A stretch of 64,000 bases of DNA. Source: Halosimplex halophilum. Lineage in GTDB: Archaea; Halobacteriota; Halobacteria; Halobacteriales; Haloarculaceae. The notes under the pieces are model-generated. The model had not been told where the DNA came from. It did not search any database and saw only the letters and a list, made by a program, of their open reading frames with translations. Positions 54,220 through 62,672 of the stretch are shown in pieces (position 1 is the first letter of the stretch; the number at the start of each line of letters is the position of its first letter). Made by a program: the position numbers and the translations under genes. The DNA lies in NCBI RefSeq assembly GCF_004698125.1, contig NZ_SRHV01000006.1, forward strand, positions 186,001 to 250,000, written 5' to 3'.

Positions 54220-54612
54220 CTAACGGGCGTCGTTCTCTATCTCTTCGACATCGCCTTCGACGACTGCCTGCCGGGGGATCACTTCGATAGTCGTCTCCGA
54301 TCCGATCGCCGTTCCGCCCTCGACCGCCTCGACGCGGAGGATCACGTCCTCTGGGTTCGCACAGCCGCAGTTGACGAACTCCTCCCACTCGTCGCCGACA
54401 GAGACCGGACCTGCGTGGGCCCACCGGAGGTACCGTCGGTACGTGTGTTCCGTCATGTTCTCCTGGAGCCACTCGCTGTCGGCGGCCCACCAGTCGTCGT
54501 CCTCGTCGGGATCGGTCTCCGGCGACCGGAACGAGACCACGACCCGGTCGGCCTGGTCCTCGACGGTGGCCGGGTCCGTCGTATTGACGTCGCGTCTCTC
54601 TGCGGATCCCAT
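54220..54612 (-). CDS. Conserved acidic hypothetical protein
   Basis: The 130-residue acidic protein reads DRVVVSFRSPETDPDEDDDW, with a tryptophan-rich helix (WWAADSEWLQENMTEH), then VNCGCANPEDVILRVEAVEGG with two cysteines, and a C-terminal strand. No domain is recognised. Its start overlaps the trxB stop by TGATG, so it is made from the trxA-trxB transcript. It may be a redox partner or an unrelated passenger. Confidence 0.72.
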   Translation of the reverse strand: MGSAERRDVNTTDPATVEDQADRVVVSFRSPETDPDEDDDWWAADSEWLQENMTEHTYRRYLRWAHAGPVSVGDEWEEFVNCGCANPEDVILRVEAVEGGTAIGSETTIEVIPRQAVVEGDVEEIENDAR

Positions 54613-55652
54613 CAGTCGTCAGCCCCCGTCGGGATCGGTCCAGTGCTGTCGTTCGCGGCCGCTTCCGCTGATTCGAGCCACTCCTCCGCGTCGAGGGCGG
54701 CCATGCTACCCATACCGGCAGCGGTGACAGCCTGCTGGTACTCGCGGTCCATCACGTCACCGGCCGCGAAGACGCCGTCGGCGGCCGTCGCCGTCGTCGC
54801 CCACGCGTCCCCGGCGGAGGACGTTTGCACGTACCCGCTGTCGTCGAGATCAACGGGCGTCTCCCGCAGGAAGTCGGTGTTGGGCTCGTGGCCGATGGCG
54901 TAGAACACGCCACCGATGTCGACCTCCTCAACCTCGACATCTTCACCGGCTTCGTGCTTCTCGGCAGGGTAGCCGTCTGGGTGGGAGACGAGCGTCGCGC
55001 TAGTCACGCCGTTCTCCTGTGACCCGTCGATCGCCAGGAGTTCCGTGTTCCAGGCGAACTCGACATCGTCGTGGTGGCGGACGCGGTCGGCCATGATCTC
55101 CGAGGCGCGGAGCTCGTCGCGGCGGTGGACGACCGTCACCGAGTCGGCGAACTTCGCGAGGAACAGCGCTTCTTCCATCGCGCTGTCGCCGCCGCCGACG
55201 ACGAGCACGTCGTCGCCGCGGTGGAACGCGCCGTCGCAGGTCGCACACGTCGAGAGCCCGTAGCCCATCAGTTCGTCCTCGCCGTCGGCACCGACCCAGC
55301 GGGCGCTCGCCCCGGTCGCAACGACCAGCGCGCGAGTCCGGAGCGTCTCACCAGTCGAGAGCGACAGCTCCAGCGGCTGTCCGTCGAGGTCGGCGGCTTC
55401 GATGCTGCCGTGCTGGAACTGGGCGCCGAACTGCTCGGCCTGGTCCTTGCCGCGCTGGATCAGCTCCATCCCGCCGACGCCCTCGGGGAACCCGAGGTAG
55501 TTCTCGACATCGGTCGTCAGCGTCAGCTGGCCGCCGGGCTCGTCGCCCTCTAGCACGAGCGGGTCGAGGTCGGCCCGGGCGGCGTAGACGGCCGCCGAGA
55601 GGCCGGCGACCCCGGACCCGGCGATGACGAGGTCCCGTCTCTCCTCGGTCAT
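54612..55652 (-). CDS. trxB: Thioredoxin reductase
   Basis: The 346-residue flavoprotein has FAD loop GSGVAGLSAAVYAARAD, the redox pair [13 protein letters not shown] near residue 150, NADPH loop [15 protein letters not shown], and final FAD motif GVFAAGDVMDREYQQA. It reduces thioredoxin with NADPH. It is 1 base after trxA and followed by a hypothetical, so the three form an operon. A scrap of the same gene lies at 555-781, in near-identical DNA. Confidence 0.95.
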   Translation of the reverse strand: MTEERRDLVIAGSGVAGLSAAVYAARADLDPLVLEGDEPGGQLTLTTDVENYLGFPEGVGGMELIQRGKDQAEQFGAQFQHGSIEAADLDGQPLELSLSTGETLRTRALVVATGASARWVGADGEDELMGYGLSTCATCDGAFHRGDDVLVVGGGDSAMEEALFLAKFADSVTVVHRRDELRASEIMADRVRHHDDVEFAWNTELLAIDGSQENGVTSATLVSHPDGYPAEKHEAGEDVEVEEVDIGGVFYAIGHEPNTDFLRETPVDLDDSGYVQTSSAGDAWATTATAADGVFAAGDVMDREYQQAVTAAGMGSMAALDAEEWLESAEAAANDSTGPIPTGADD

Positions 55653-56012
55653 TTACTCGGTGTACCTCCCGACCAGGGAGCGCAACTGCTCCTCGCCCTG
55701 CAACCCGACGACCTCCTCGACCTGCTCGCCGTCGGCGAACAGGACGAGCGTCGGCACGCCCCGGACGCCGTAGGACTGAGCGAGTTGCTGGTTGGCGTCG
55801 ACGTCGACCTTGGCGACGGTCGCGTCGGTCTCCGCGGCCAGCGTCTCGACGACCGGCTCGAGCATCTGGCAGGGGCCACACCAGTCGGCGTAGAAGTCCA
55901 CGAGGACGACCCCGTTTTCAGCAACGACTTCGTCGAGATGAGCTTCGCCATCAACGTGGAGCGGTTCGTTCGTAGACCCGGTGCCGGCATCGGTCGCAGT
56001 ATCGGTTGCCAT
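55653..56012 (-). CDS. trxA: Thioredoxin
   Basis: The 119-residue thioredoxin has an N-terminal acidic tail of about 25 residues, active site DFYADWCGPCQML near residue 45-50, and cis-proline GVPTLVLF. It reduces protein disulfides with electrons from the adjacent reductase. The start at MATDTA was chosen; an ATG two codons upstream (MVMATD) is possible. A TATA box CTTAATTGG lies about 28 bases upstream, and the CAATACTA motif about 50 bases upstream. Confidence 0.93.
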   Translation of the reverse strand: MATDTATDAGTGSTNEPLHVDGEAHLDEVVAENGVVLVDFYADWCGPCQMLEPVVETLAAETDATVAKVDVDANQQLAQSYGVRGVPTLVLFADGEQVEEVVGLQGEEQLRSLVGRYTE

Positions 56013-56061
56013 CACCATACTGTACGTACCAGTACCAATTAAGAGTTTTGGATGATGCTTA

Positions 56062-56069
56062 CAATACTA
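56062..56069. promoter_or_regulatory. CAATACTA element in trxA promoter
   Basis: CAATACTA is followed by ACCAATAC, about 50 bases before the trxA start and upstream of its TATA box. The core is the reverse complement of TAGTATTG in the tusA and thioredoxin promoters at 4796-4803 and 2685-2692, so a common regulator is possible. Confidence 0.45.
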
Positions 56070-56172
56070 ACCAATACAAACTGAAACCAGGATTCCGAGA
56101 GGGGTACGAACGGCCGGCGCAGATCAGCTCATCGGTGAGCGGACCGGGGATCCACGCAGAGAAACAGCAGCG

Positions 56173-56577
56173 TTAGCTTTCAGCGGGCGGAGCCGAGGGT
56201 TCGGACTGTTCGTACTTGTTTTCGAACTCCTGGATGAGCTGGCCCATCTTCGCGTACCAGTCGTTGAGTAGCCGCTGCATGTCGTCGGCGATCTGTGACG
56301 GGTCCGCCGGCGAGTAGACGTGGTAGTAGCCGCCCTGGTCGTAGTTGACCTGGTCTTTCTCGATGAATCCGGCCTGGAGCAGGCGCTGGACGCCCCGGTA
56401 CGCGGTCGAGCGTTCGCGGTCGACGGCCTCGGCGATCTCGTCGACGGTCAGCGGTTCTTCGGCCTCGACGAGCGCCTGGAAACACTCCTTGTCGAGTTCC
56501 TTGAGCCCGTGGAAACACTCCAGCAGCCCCTCGCACTCCATGTCCCGGCGGAGTTGTTCTGACATCGAATCTGGCAT
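56173..56577 (-). CDS. Cys-containing winged-helix regulator (TrmB/MarR-like)
   Basis: The 134-residue protein begins MECEGLLECFHGLKELDKEC with three cysteines, then a winged helix: PLTVDEIAEAVDRERSTAYR, RGVQRLLQAGFIEKDQ and a wing (YDQGGYYHVYSP), and a helical dimer tail (MQRLLNDWYAKMGQLIQEF). Cysteines in the first helix suit redox or metal sensing. It lies between trxA and TauE/SafE and could control them. An inverted repeat in its own promoter suggests autoregulation. Confidence 0.85.
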   Translation of the reverse strand: MPDSMSEQLRRDMECEGLLECFHGLKELDKECFQALVEAEEPLTVDEIAEAVDRERSTAYRGVQRLLQAGFIEKDQVNYDQGGYYHVYSPADPSQIADDMQRLLNDWYAKMGQLIQEFENKYEQSEPSAPPAES

Positions 56578-56614
56578 CGTTTTCAGGTCGACGTAGGCAC
56601 CACGCCGTTAAAAG

Positions 56615-56637
56615 ATTTGTGTACGGATCGCACAAAT
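56615..56637. promoter_or_regulatory. ATTTGTG-N9-CACAAAT inverted repeat
   Basis: A perfect 7-bp inverted repeat with a 9-base spacer lies upstream of the HTH gene, with a TTTTAAC TATA-like box between it and the start. Symmetry and position fit an operator for a dimeric winged-helix protein, most likely its own product. Confidence 0.55.
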
Positions 56638-56686
56638 GCACGCACGAGTCGTCGGAAACCGGGGCGTGGAGTCGGGAACGCGGTCG

Positions 56687-57721
56687 TCAGTCCGCCGCGC
56701 TGGCCGCGGGCGGCCCTTCCGCGCGGAGCGCCCGGATCGAGCTCACGACGACCGCACCGGCGACGAGCGTCGCGGCACCGAGAATGATGACCAGCGAAAC
56801 GGTCTGCAGCTCTGGGATATCCATGAAATTCCCGACTTTGCGAACTGCGACGGCGAGCGCGCCCAGCAGCAGCATGACGCCGAAGTAGACCTTGATCTCG
56901 TCCTCGTCGACGAGACTCGTCGCGGCCGCGCCGAGTCGTGCGCCGAGCGCGCTCCCGGCGAGCAGCGGGACGACGATCGAGAGGTTCACCGCGCCGTCCA
57001 TCGCGTAGAGGAAGCTTCCGATCCCGCCGGAGAACACGATCTCGAAGAGGTCGGTACCGACCGCGACCGGCACCGGCACGCCGATGAGGTAGAACAGCGC
57101 GGGCATCCGGATGAACCCGCCGCCGACGCCGAGGAACCCCGAGAGGAGGCCCGTCGCGAACGCGACCGCGAGGATCATCCACAGCGAGACGGTGATGCCG
57201 CCCCTGAGACTTATCATCGGGGGCACCCGGTAGGACTGAATCTTCTCCGCAATATCGGGGATGTCCTCCGCATCAGCATCGGCGTCCGCATCGTGGCTGA
57301 CGCCGCCGCCACCGTCGCCCTTCGTAGCTTGGTACGTGATGAACGCGCCGATGCCACCCAGGAGGCCGACGTAGATGACGCTCACGACGGTGTCGGCGAG
57401 CCCCATCGCCTGGAGCGCGTGGAGGCCGAGTTTCCCGACCTCGATGCCGGCCGTGGTGCCGGCGATCATGAGCACGCCGAGTTTGTAGTCGACCTGTCCG
57501 AGGTCGCGGTGTTTGAGCGTCGCGATGACCGAGGTCGCGAACACGAACGCGAGCCCCGAGGCGACGGCGACGTCGGTCTCGTAGCCCATCACCATCAGCG
57601 CGGGCGTGACGAGGAACGACCCCCCCATCCCGAAGAAGCCGAACAGCAGCCCGATGAGGACGCCGAACCCCGCGAACAGCGCGAGAAGCGAGGCGGCGAC
57701 TCCGAACAGCTCCATCGTCAT
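56687..57721 (-). CDS. TauE/SafE family anion exporter
   Basis: The 344-residue protein has two glycine-rich halves, GFFGMGGSFLVTPALMVMG near residue 30 and GFLGVGGGFIRMPALFYLIG near 190, each with about four helices; an acidic soluble loop (HDADADADAEDIPD) splits the halves. It probably exports sulfite, thiosulfate or similar. It is coupled by ATGA to the 49-residue gene upstream. It is not the same subgroup as the 53245-54168 protein. Confidence 0.9.
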   Translation of the reverse strand: MTMELFGVAASLLALFAGFGVLIGLLFGFFGMGGSFLVTPALMVMGYETDVAVASGLAFVFATSVIATLKHRDLGQVDYKLGVLMIAGTTAGIEVGKLGLHALQAMGLADTVVSVIYVGLLGGIGAFITYQATKGDGGGGVSHDADADADAEDIPDIAEKIQSYRVPPMISLRGGITVSLWMILAVAFATGLLSGFLGVGGGFIRMPALFYLIGVPVPVAVGTDLFEIVFSGGIGSFLYAMDGAVNLSIVVPLLAGSALGARLGAAATSLVDEDEIKVYFGVMLLLGALAVAVRKVGNFMDIPELQTVSLVIILGAATLVAGAVVVSSIRALRAEGPPAASAAD

Positions 57722-57867
57722 TTACCACTCACCGCGTCGACGATCGCCGGTCCGAAGACCCGTTCCAGGAGCCCGTAACCGACGTACAGGACGATCGCCT
57801 CGACCAGAACGACACCGACGACGAGCACGGCGCCGTCGATGCCGCTGGCGTTCTCAAGCCCGAACAT
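57718..57867 (-). CDS. 49-residue single-helix membrane protein coupled to TauE/SafE
   Basis: The small gene reads MFGLENASGIDGAVLVVGVV, then VEAIVLYVGYGLLERVFGP and ends VSGK. One hydrophobic helix spans about residues 13-35. Its stop overlaps the next start (ATGA), so it is translated with the exporter. It matches the short haloarchaeal family (DUF7512-like) found beside TauE/SafE genes as I remember it. A subunit or chaperone role for the exporter is inferred. The upstream region has a GTTAAG TATA-like box about 70 bases before the ATG. Confidence 0.75.
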   Translation of the reverse strand: MFGLENASGIDGAVLVVGVVLVEAIVLYVGYGLLERVFGPAIVDAVSGK

Positions 57868-58308
57868 CCGTCAGCACCTCAACTGGTATTGTGTAGTTCA
57901 TGGGTTTCTGCTCAAACCCGCCTAATCCATTACATCACTTAACGGTTTTGGGACTATAGTACAATTCTATTTAGAGCAGTGCGCCGTACGTTATAGCAAA
58001 CACACGGGGAGCGGGCTGTATTCGAAGTCGACAGACTTCCGGAAACAGGGGGATACTCCCACAGAGAGAGTCGCATCATCCGAACGGCTCCCGGAGAGAC
58101 AGTGGGGACCCCTTCCACGATTGGATTCGTGTGGTCCTTGGGTCCGGACTGTGCCCACGACCGAGAACTTCTCAACTCGCCGCAGCGCACGGGTGGGTTG
58201 CGGGCCGGGCCGGGGTCGAACTGGGCCGGTCGGCGGGCAGCTCCCGGTTCCGGGAAGTTGTCCTGTGACAACCCGTATTTTAATCAGCTGAGGAGGACAG
58301 CGTGATTC
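57868..58308. other. 440-base divergent promoter region
   Basis: This region separates the TauE/SafE pair from the oxidase-related cluster. It holds a TATA-like CCAAAACCGTTAAG on the minus strand near 57935-57950, an AT-rich ACTATAGTACAATTC near 57954, and the operator-like palindrome at 58257-58272 on the other side. The open frames in between look non-coding. Confidence 0.5.
58257..58272. promoter_or_regulatory. GTTGTC-N4-GACAAC operator-like palindrome
   Basis: GTTGTCCTGTGACAAC lies two bases upstream of the TATA-like GTATTTTAATC of the 58309 gene. Two close copies stand upstream of the 62673 gene. The repeated position next to BRE/TATA implies a regulator of the oxidase cluster. Confidence 0.65.
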
Positions 58309-58503
58309 ATGGACGCTATTCCGCTATCGTGGCTGCCGCTGGTCGGGCTCCTCGCGGTCCCGTCGGCGCTGGCGTTCGCACTCGGGCTCGAGCCGGTCGC
58401 TGCCCTGGCGATTCTCAACACGGTCCTCATCGTGGTCGCCGTGCGGATCATGTTCGGGTCGACGGACGAGCGGTACCTCCCGGCTCGTCTGACCGGCGAG
58501 TGA
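58309..58503 (+). CDS. Small two-helix membrane protein of the oxidase cluster
   Basis: The 64-residue protein has two hydrophobic segments (WLPLVGLLAVPSALAFALG and VAALAILNTVLIVVAVRIMF) and a polar tail (GSTDERYLPARLTGE). It overlaps the next gene by TGATG. It is first in the cluster after the TTGTC operator. Similar small proteins accompany haloarchaeal ba3-type oxidase and CcoH/TauE genes. Function unknown. Confidence 0.78.
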   Translation: MDAIPLSWLPLVGLLAVPSALAFALGLEPVAALAILNTVLIVVAVRIMFGSTDERYLPARLTGE

Positions 58504-59282
58504 TGGCGCCGCTCCAGGCCGCCGTACCGGTCGGCGGCGCGGAGGCGGGACTCGCCGTCTTCGCGCTCGTCGGCCTGCTCGGTGGCGCCCACTGTCTGGG
58601 GATGTGCGGGCCGCTGGTGACGCTGTACGCCGACCGACTGGGCGGCGAGGGGCCGGTCGGCTTCTCCGAGATCCGCCAGCACCTGCTGTTCAACCTCGGC
58701 CGGACGGTCAGTTACGCGCTCGTCGGGGCTGTGATGGGCGCGCTGGGTACCGTACTGTACGACGCCGCGGGGGTCGCGGCCGTCGCCGACGACGTGCGCG
58801 CGGTCGCCGGCGTGCTGGTGGGCGGGTTCATCGTGCTGACAGGCGCCCGGTACGCGCTCACCGGGTCGACCGCCGGCGCCCTCGGGGGCGGCTGGACTCC
58901 CTCGGCCTTCGAGCGGGTCAGCAGCGTGCTGCTGGCCCGCGTCGACCGCTGGGTCCGCGGCCCGCGCATCGCGGCGCTGGGCGCCGTCCACGGGCTCCTC
59001 CCCTGTCCGCTGCTGTATCCCGCGTTCCTCTACGCCTTCGCCGCCGGGTCGCCGGTCTACGGCGCGCTCTCGCTCGCGACGCTGGGACTGGCGACCGTCC
59101 CGGCGGTGTTCGCCTACGGCGTCGCGTTCCAGTCAGTCTCGCCGCGGGTCCAGGGACCGCTCCATCGCGCGCTCGGCGTCGCCTTTCTCCTCATGGGCTA
59201 CCTCCCGCTCGCCCACGGGCTGATGCTACTGGGTATCCACCTGCCCCACCCGCCGCTGCCCGCCTACCAGCCGCTGGGGTGA
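58503..59282 (+). CDS. SafE-like sulfite exporter/CcoH-type membrane protein
   Basis: The 259-residue protein has about six helices and the diagnostic motif GGAHCLGMCGPLVTLY near residue 30, with CxxxC in the first helix pair, and a second half motif GAVHGLLPCPLLYPAFLYAF. This is the DsbD-transmembrane/cytochrome-biogenesis (UreH_2/SafE-like) family, whose cysteines bind Cu or handle disulfides during cytochrome oxidase assembly. It lies between the small membrane gene and the Cu ATPase (3-base gap), consistent with copper delivery to an oxidase. Confidence 0.88.
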   Translation: MAPLQAAVPVGGAEAGLAVFALVGLLGGAHCLGMCGPLVTLYADRLGGEGPVGFSEIRQHLLFNLGRTVSYALVGAVMGALGTVLYDAAGVAAVADDVRAVAGVLVGGFIVLTGARYALTGSTAGALGGGWTPSAFERVSSVLLARVDRWVRGPRIAALGAVHGLLPCPLLYPAFLYAFAAGSPVYGALSLATLGLATVPAVFAYGVAFQSVSPRVQGPLHRALGVAFLLMGYLPLAHGLMLLGIHLPHPPLPAYQPLG

Positions 59283-59284
59283 CG

Positions 59285-61609
59285 ATGGCCGAGTGTACCC
59301 TCTGCGGGCTCCCGACGCCCGACTCGCCCCACGCCGACGACGACGTGGACGGCGCCTTCTGCTGTCGCGGCTGTCTGGAGGTCGCGCGCACGCTCGACGA
59401 GGCGCCGGCCGAGGCCGACCCCGACGCGATCGACGGCGGCCCCGCGGTCGAGGAGGTCGACGGCGAGCGGGCCTACCTCGACGTGTCCGGGATGCACTGC
59501 GCCACCTGCGAGTCGTTCCTCGAAGCCACAGCGACCGACGCGGCCGGCGTGCGAGCGGCCGAGGCGAGTTACACCTCCGGGATGATGCGCGTCGTCTACG
59601 ACGACGACCTGACGGACGAGGCGGGCGTCGCCGACAGCGTCTCCGACTACGGGTACGAGGCGGCGCCGACCGGGCACGACGCCGGCGACGACGACCAGGG
59701 GACAGTCGGGCGCCTGCTGGTCGGCGGCTTCTTCGGGATGATGGTCATGGCGTGGTACGTCCTCTTCCTCTACCCCGTCTACCTCGGCGTCGCGCCCGAC
59801 TCCCTGCTGGTCGACCTCGACGGACCGGCCGGCGGGTTCCTCTTCGCGAACGTCTGGGCCATGGCGACGGTGGTCGTCGGCTACACCGGCTACCCGCTGC
59901 TCCGCGGCGCCGCGGTGAGCCTGCGGGTCCGCGAGCCGAACATGGACCTGCTGGTCGCCGTCGCCGCGGTCACCGCCTACGCATACAGCACGCTCGCGAT
60001 GGTGCTGGGTCACACGGATCTCTACTTCGACGTGGCCGTCGTCGTCGTGCTGGCGGTGACGGTCGGCGACTACTACCGCGACCGGGTCCGCCGGCGTGCG
60101 ACCGGCCGGCTCTCGGAGGCAGCCGAAGAACGGGCCGACACGGCGCGACGCCGGACCGCCGGCGGGACCGAATCCGTGTCGACCGACGCGGCGGCGGGCG
60201 GCGACGAACTCGTCGTCCGCGAGGGCGAACGCGTCCCCGTCGACGGCACCGTCGTCGAGGGAACCGCAGCCGTCGACGAGTCGCTGGTCACCGGCGAGTC
60301 GCTGCCCGTCTCGAAGGAACCCGGCGACGAGGTGGTCGGCGGCGGCACCGTCACTGACGGCGGGCTCGTGGTCCGCGCCGACGCGGACCCGACGAGCACA
60401 GCCGACCGCCTCGTCGAGACGCTGTGGGCCGTCCAGAGCGGCTCGGCCGGCGCCCAGCGGCTCGTCGACCGGATCGCCGCCGCGTTCGTCCCCCTGGTCT
60501 TCGTCCTCGCGGTCGGGACGACCGCCGTCCACCTCCTGCTCGGGGACGGGCCGACGGCCGCCCTGCTGACCGGGCTGACCGTCCTCGTCGTCTCCTGCCC
60601 GTGCGCGCTCGGGCTGGCGACGCCGATGGCCGTCGCGGCCGGCATCCGCGACGCGCTCGCGGCGGGCGTCGTCATCACCGACAGCTCGGCGCTGGAGACC
60701 GCCCCCGAGGTCGAGACGGTCGCCTTCGACAAGACGGGGACCCTGACCACCGGGTCGATGACCGTCCGCGAGGTGGTCGGCCACGAAGACACGCTCGCGC
60801 TCGCGGCGGCCGTCGAGCAGTTCGCGACTCACCCGGTCGCCGAGGCCGTCGTCGCGGCCGGGACGCTCCCGGACGACGCCGTCACCGACTTCGAGACCCA
60901 CCCCGGACAGGGCGTCGAGGCGACCGTCGGCGACCGGCGCGTCCTCGTCGGGGACGCCGGGCTGTTCGACGAGCGCGGCTGGCCCGTGCCCGACGGGGTC
61001 GCGACCACCTACGAGGACGCGCCGGCCGACGCCGTCCCGAGTTACGTCGGCTGGGACGGCCGCGTCCACGGGGCGGTCGTGGTCGGCGACGAAGTGCGCG
61101 ACGACTGGGCGGCGGTGGTCGACAACCTGACCGCCGACCGGCGCGTAGTCGTGATCACCGGCGACGACCGGTCGGCGGCGAGCCGGTTCGAGTCCCACCC
61201 GGGCGTCGAAGAGGTGTTCGCCGGCGTCCCGCCGGAGGCGAAGGCCGCGGTCGTCGACCGCCTCGCGGCGGAGGGGCCGGTCGCGATGGTCGGCGACGGG
61301 AGCAACGACGCGCCGGCACTGGCCGCCGCCGACCTCGGGATCGCGATGGAACGCGGGACGCGCCTCGCTGTCGACGCCGCCGACGTGGTCGTCACCCGCG
61401 ACTCGCTGGGCCCGCTGCCCGACGTCTTCGCGACGACCGAAGGGACCCGCCGACGCGTCCGCGAGAACCTCGGCTGGGCGTTCCTGTACAACGCGGTCGC
61501 GCTCCCGCTGGCCGTCGCCGGCGTCCTCAATCCCCTCTTCGCCGCCGTCGCGATGGCGACCAGCAGCCTGCTGGTCGTCCTCAACTCGACGCGCCCGGTC
61601 GGCGACTAG
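59285..61609 (+). CDS. CPC-type copper P-type ATPase (CtpA/CcoI-like)
   Basis: The 774-residue ATPase opens with a zinc/copper knuckle (CTLCGLPTP, then FCCRGCLEVA) typical of CcoI/FixI proteins, then an HMA domain with GMHCATCESF. It then has TGES, the membrane CPC motif [24 protein letters not shown] (ATHPVAEAV) and GDGSNDAPAL. The hinge has Ser instead of the common Val. CcoI-type ATPases load copper into cytochrome oxidase. Its end overlaps the rhodanese tail by 4 bases on the opposite strand. It is encoded with SafE-like and upstream of ba3-oxidase genes. Confidence 0.93.
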   Translation: MAECTLCGLPTPDSPHADDDVDGAFCCRGCLEVARTLDEAPAEADPDAIDGGPAVEEVDGERAYLDVSGMHCATCESFLEATATDAAGVRAAEASYTSGMMRVVYDDDLTDEAGVADSVSDYGYEAAPTGHDAGDDDQGTVGRLLVGGFFGMMVMAWYVLFLYPVYLGVAPDSLLVDLDGPAGGFLFANVWAMATVVVGYTGYPLLRGAAVSLRVREPNMDLLVAVAAVTAYAYSTLAMVLGHTDLYFDVAVVVVLAVTVGDYYRDRVRRRATGRLSEAAEERADTARRRTAGGTESVSTDAAAGGDELVVREGERVPVDGTVVEGTAAVDESLVTGESLPVSKEPGDEVVGGGTVTDGGLVVRADADPTSTADRLVETLWAVQSGSAGAQRLVDRIAAAFVPLVFVLAVGTTAVHLLLGDGPTAALLTGLTVLVVSCPCALGLATPMAVAAGIRDALAAGVVITDSSALETAPEVETVAFDKTGTLTTGSMTVREVVGHEDTLALAAAVEQFATHPVAEAVVAAGTLPDDAVTDFETHPGQGVEATVGDRRVLVGDAGLFDERGWPVPDGVATTYEDAPADAVPSYVGWDGRVHGAVVVGDEVRDDWAAVVDNLTADRRVVVITGDDRSAASRFESHPGVEEVFAGVPPEAKAAVVDRLAAEGPVAMVGDGSNDAPALAAADLGIAMERGTRLAVDAADVVVTRDSLGPLPDVFATTEGTRRRVRENLGWAFLYNAVALPLAVAGVLNPLFAAVAMATSSLLVVLNSTRPVGD

Positions 61610-62499
61610 CCGCCACGGTCGTCCGACCCGGGTCCGCCGGTCTCGATTGGAGCGCCGACAAGACTGCCCCATTCGGTCCACGAGCCGTCGTAGTTCCGGA
61701 CCGACGGGTAGCCGAGCAGCTCCGAGAGGACGAACCACGTCAGCGACGAGCGCTCGCCGATGCGGCAGTAGACGACGACGCTCCGGTCGGGGGTGACGCC
61801 GCGGTCGCGGTAGAGCGCGGCGAGGTCGGCTCGCGGCTTGAACCGGCCGTCCGCGTCGACGTTCGCCGACCAGACGACGTTGACCGCACCGGGGACGTGG
61901 CCGCCGCGCTGGGCGAACTCGTCCATCCCGGGCGGCGCGACGACGGTCCCGTCGAACTCCTCGGGCAGCCGCACGTCGACCAGCGCAGTCCGGTCGTCGA
62001 TCGCTCGCCGCACGTCGTCGCGGTACGCGCGGACGTGCTCGAAGGGACCGGCCGGCTCGTACCTGCGGGGCGTGAACGACGGCACCTCCGTCGTCGTCGG
62101 TCGGCCCGATTCGACCCAGTGTTCGCGCCCGCCGTCGAGCAGGTACGCGTCCTGGTGGCCGTAGTAGCGCAACAGCCAGTAGAAGTGCGCGGCGAACCAG
62201 TTGGCGTTGTCGCCGTACGCGACCACCGTCGTCTCCTCGGTGATGCCGTGCGCGCCGAGCAGGTCCGCGAACGCGCGTGCCGACGGCACGTCCCGCCGCC
62301 GGTCGTGTCGCAGGTCCGACCGCCAGTCGAGCCCGACCGCTCCCGGGAGGTGCCCCTCGTCGTAGAACGCGGTGTTCAGGTCCACCTCGACGAGTCGCAA
62401 CGATGGGTCGTCCGACCGGGCCTCGGGCAGCCGCTCGGCGACCCACTCCGGGGGGACGAGCGCGTCTGACCGCTCGGATAGCAGCGTGTTGCCGGTCAT
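61606..62499 (-). CDS. Thiosulfate/3-mercaptopyruvate sulfurtransferase (rhodanese)
   Basis: The 297-residue protein has two rhodanese domains: an inactive N-terminal one (VEVDLNTAFYDEGHLPGAVG) and a catalytic C-terminal one with the loop VVYCRIGERSS, where the Cys carries the persulfide. The CRxGxR pattern fits thiosulfate preference. It probably supplies sulfane sulfur to TusA-like carriers or detoxifies cyanide. Placed between the Cu ATPase and oxidase genes on the opposite strand. Confidence 0.93.
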   Translation of the reverse strand: MTGNTLLSERSDALVPPEWVAERLPEARSDDPSLRLVEVDLNTAFYDEGHLPGAVGLDWRSDLRHDRRRDVPSARAFADLLGAHGITEETTVVAYGDNANWFAAHFYWLLRYYGHQDAYLLDGGREHWVESGRPTTTEVPSFTPRRYEPAGPFEHVRAYRDDVRRAIDDRTALVDVRLPEEFDGTVVAPPGMDEFAQRGGHVPGAVNVVWSANVDADGRFKPRADLAALYRDRGVTPDRSVVVYCRIGERSSLTWFVLSELLGYPSVRNYDGSWTEWGSLVGAPIETGGPGSDDRGG

Positions 62500-62583
62500 G
62501 GGTGTTCGGCGACCGCAGGCCGTTCCGCGCCGGCGGCCGCGAGGTGTCACTCACCGACGGAACTACCGGGAATAAGTACCAGC

Positions 62584-62634
62584 TTGTCCCGCGACAACCC
62601 TCGCGGGGGGCGCTCGCCGGTTGTCCTGCGACAA
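62584..62634. promoter_or_regulatory. Two TTGTC-N4-GACAA palindromes
   Basis: TTGTC-CCGC-GACAA (62584-62597) and GTTGTC-CTGC-GACAAA (62620-62635) stand 37 bases apart. The second abuts the likely promoter of the gene at 62673. They match the site at 58257-58272, so the cluster has at least three operator-like sites. Confidence 0.65.
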
Positions 62635-62672
62635 ACCAGATTACAACCGACTGCACCCGAACGACACCCAAT

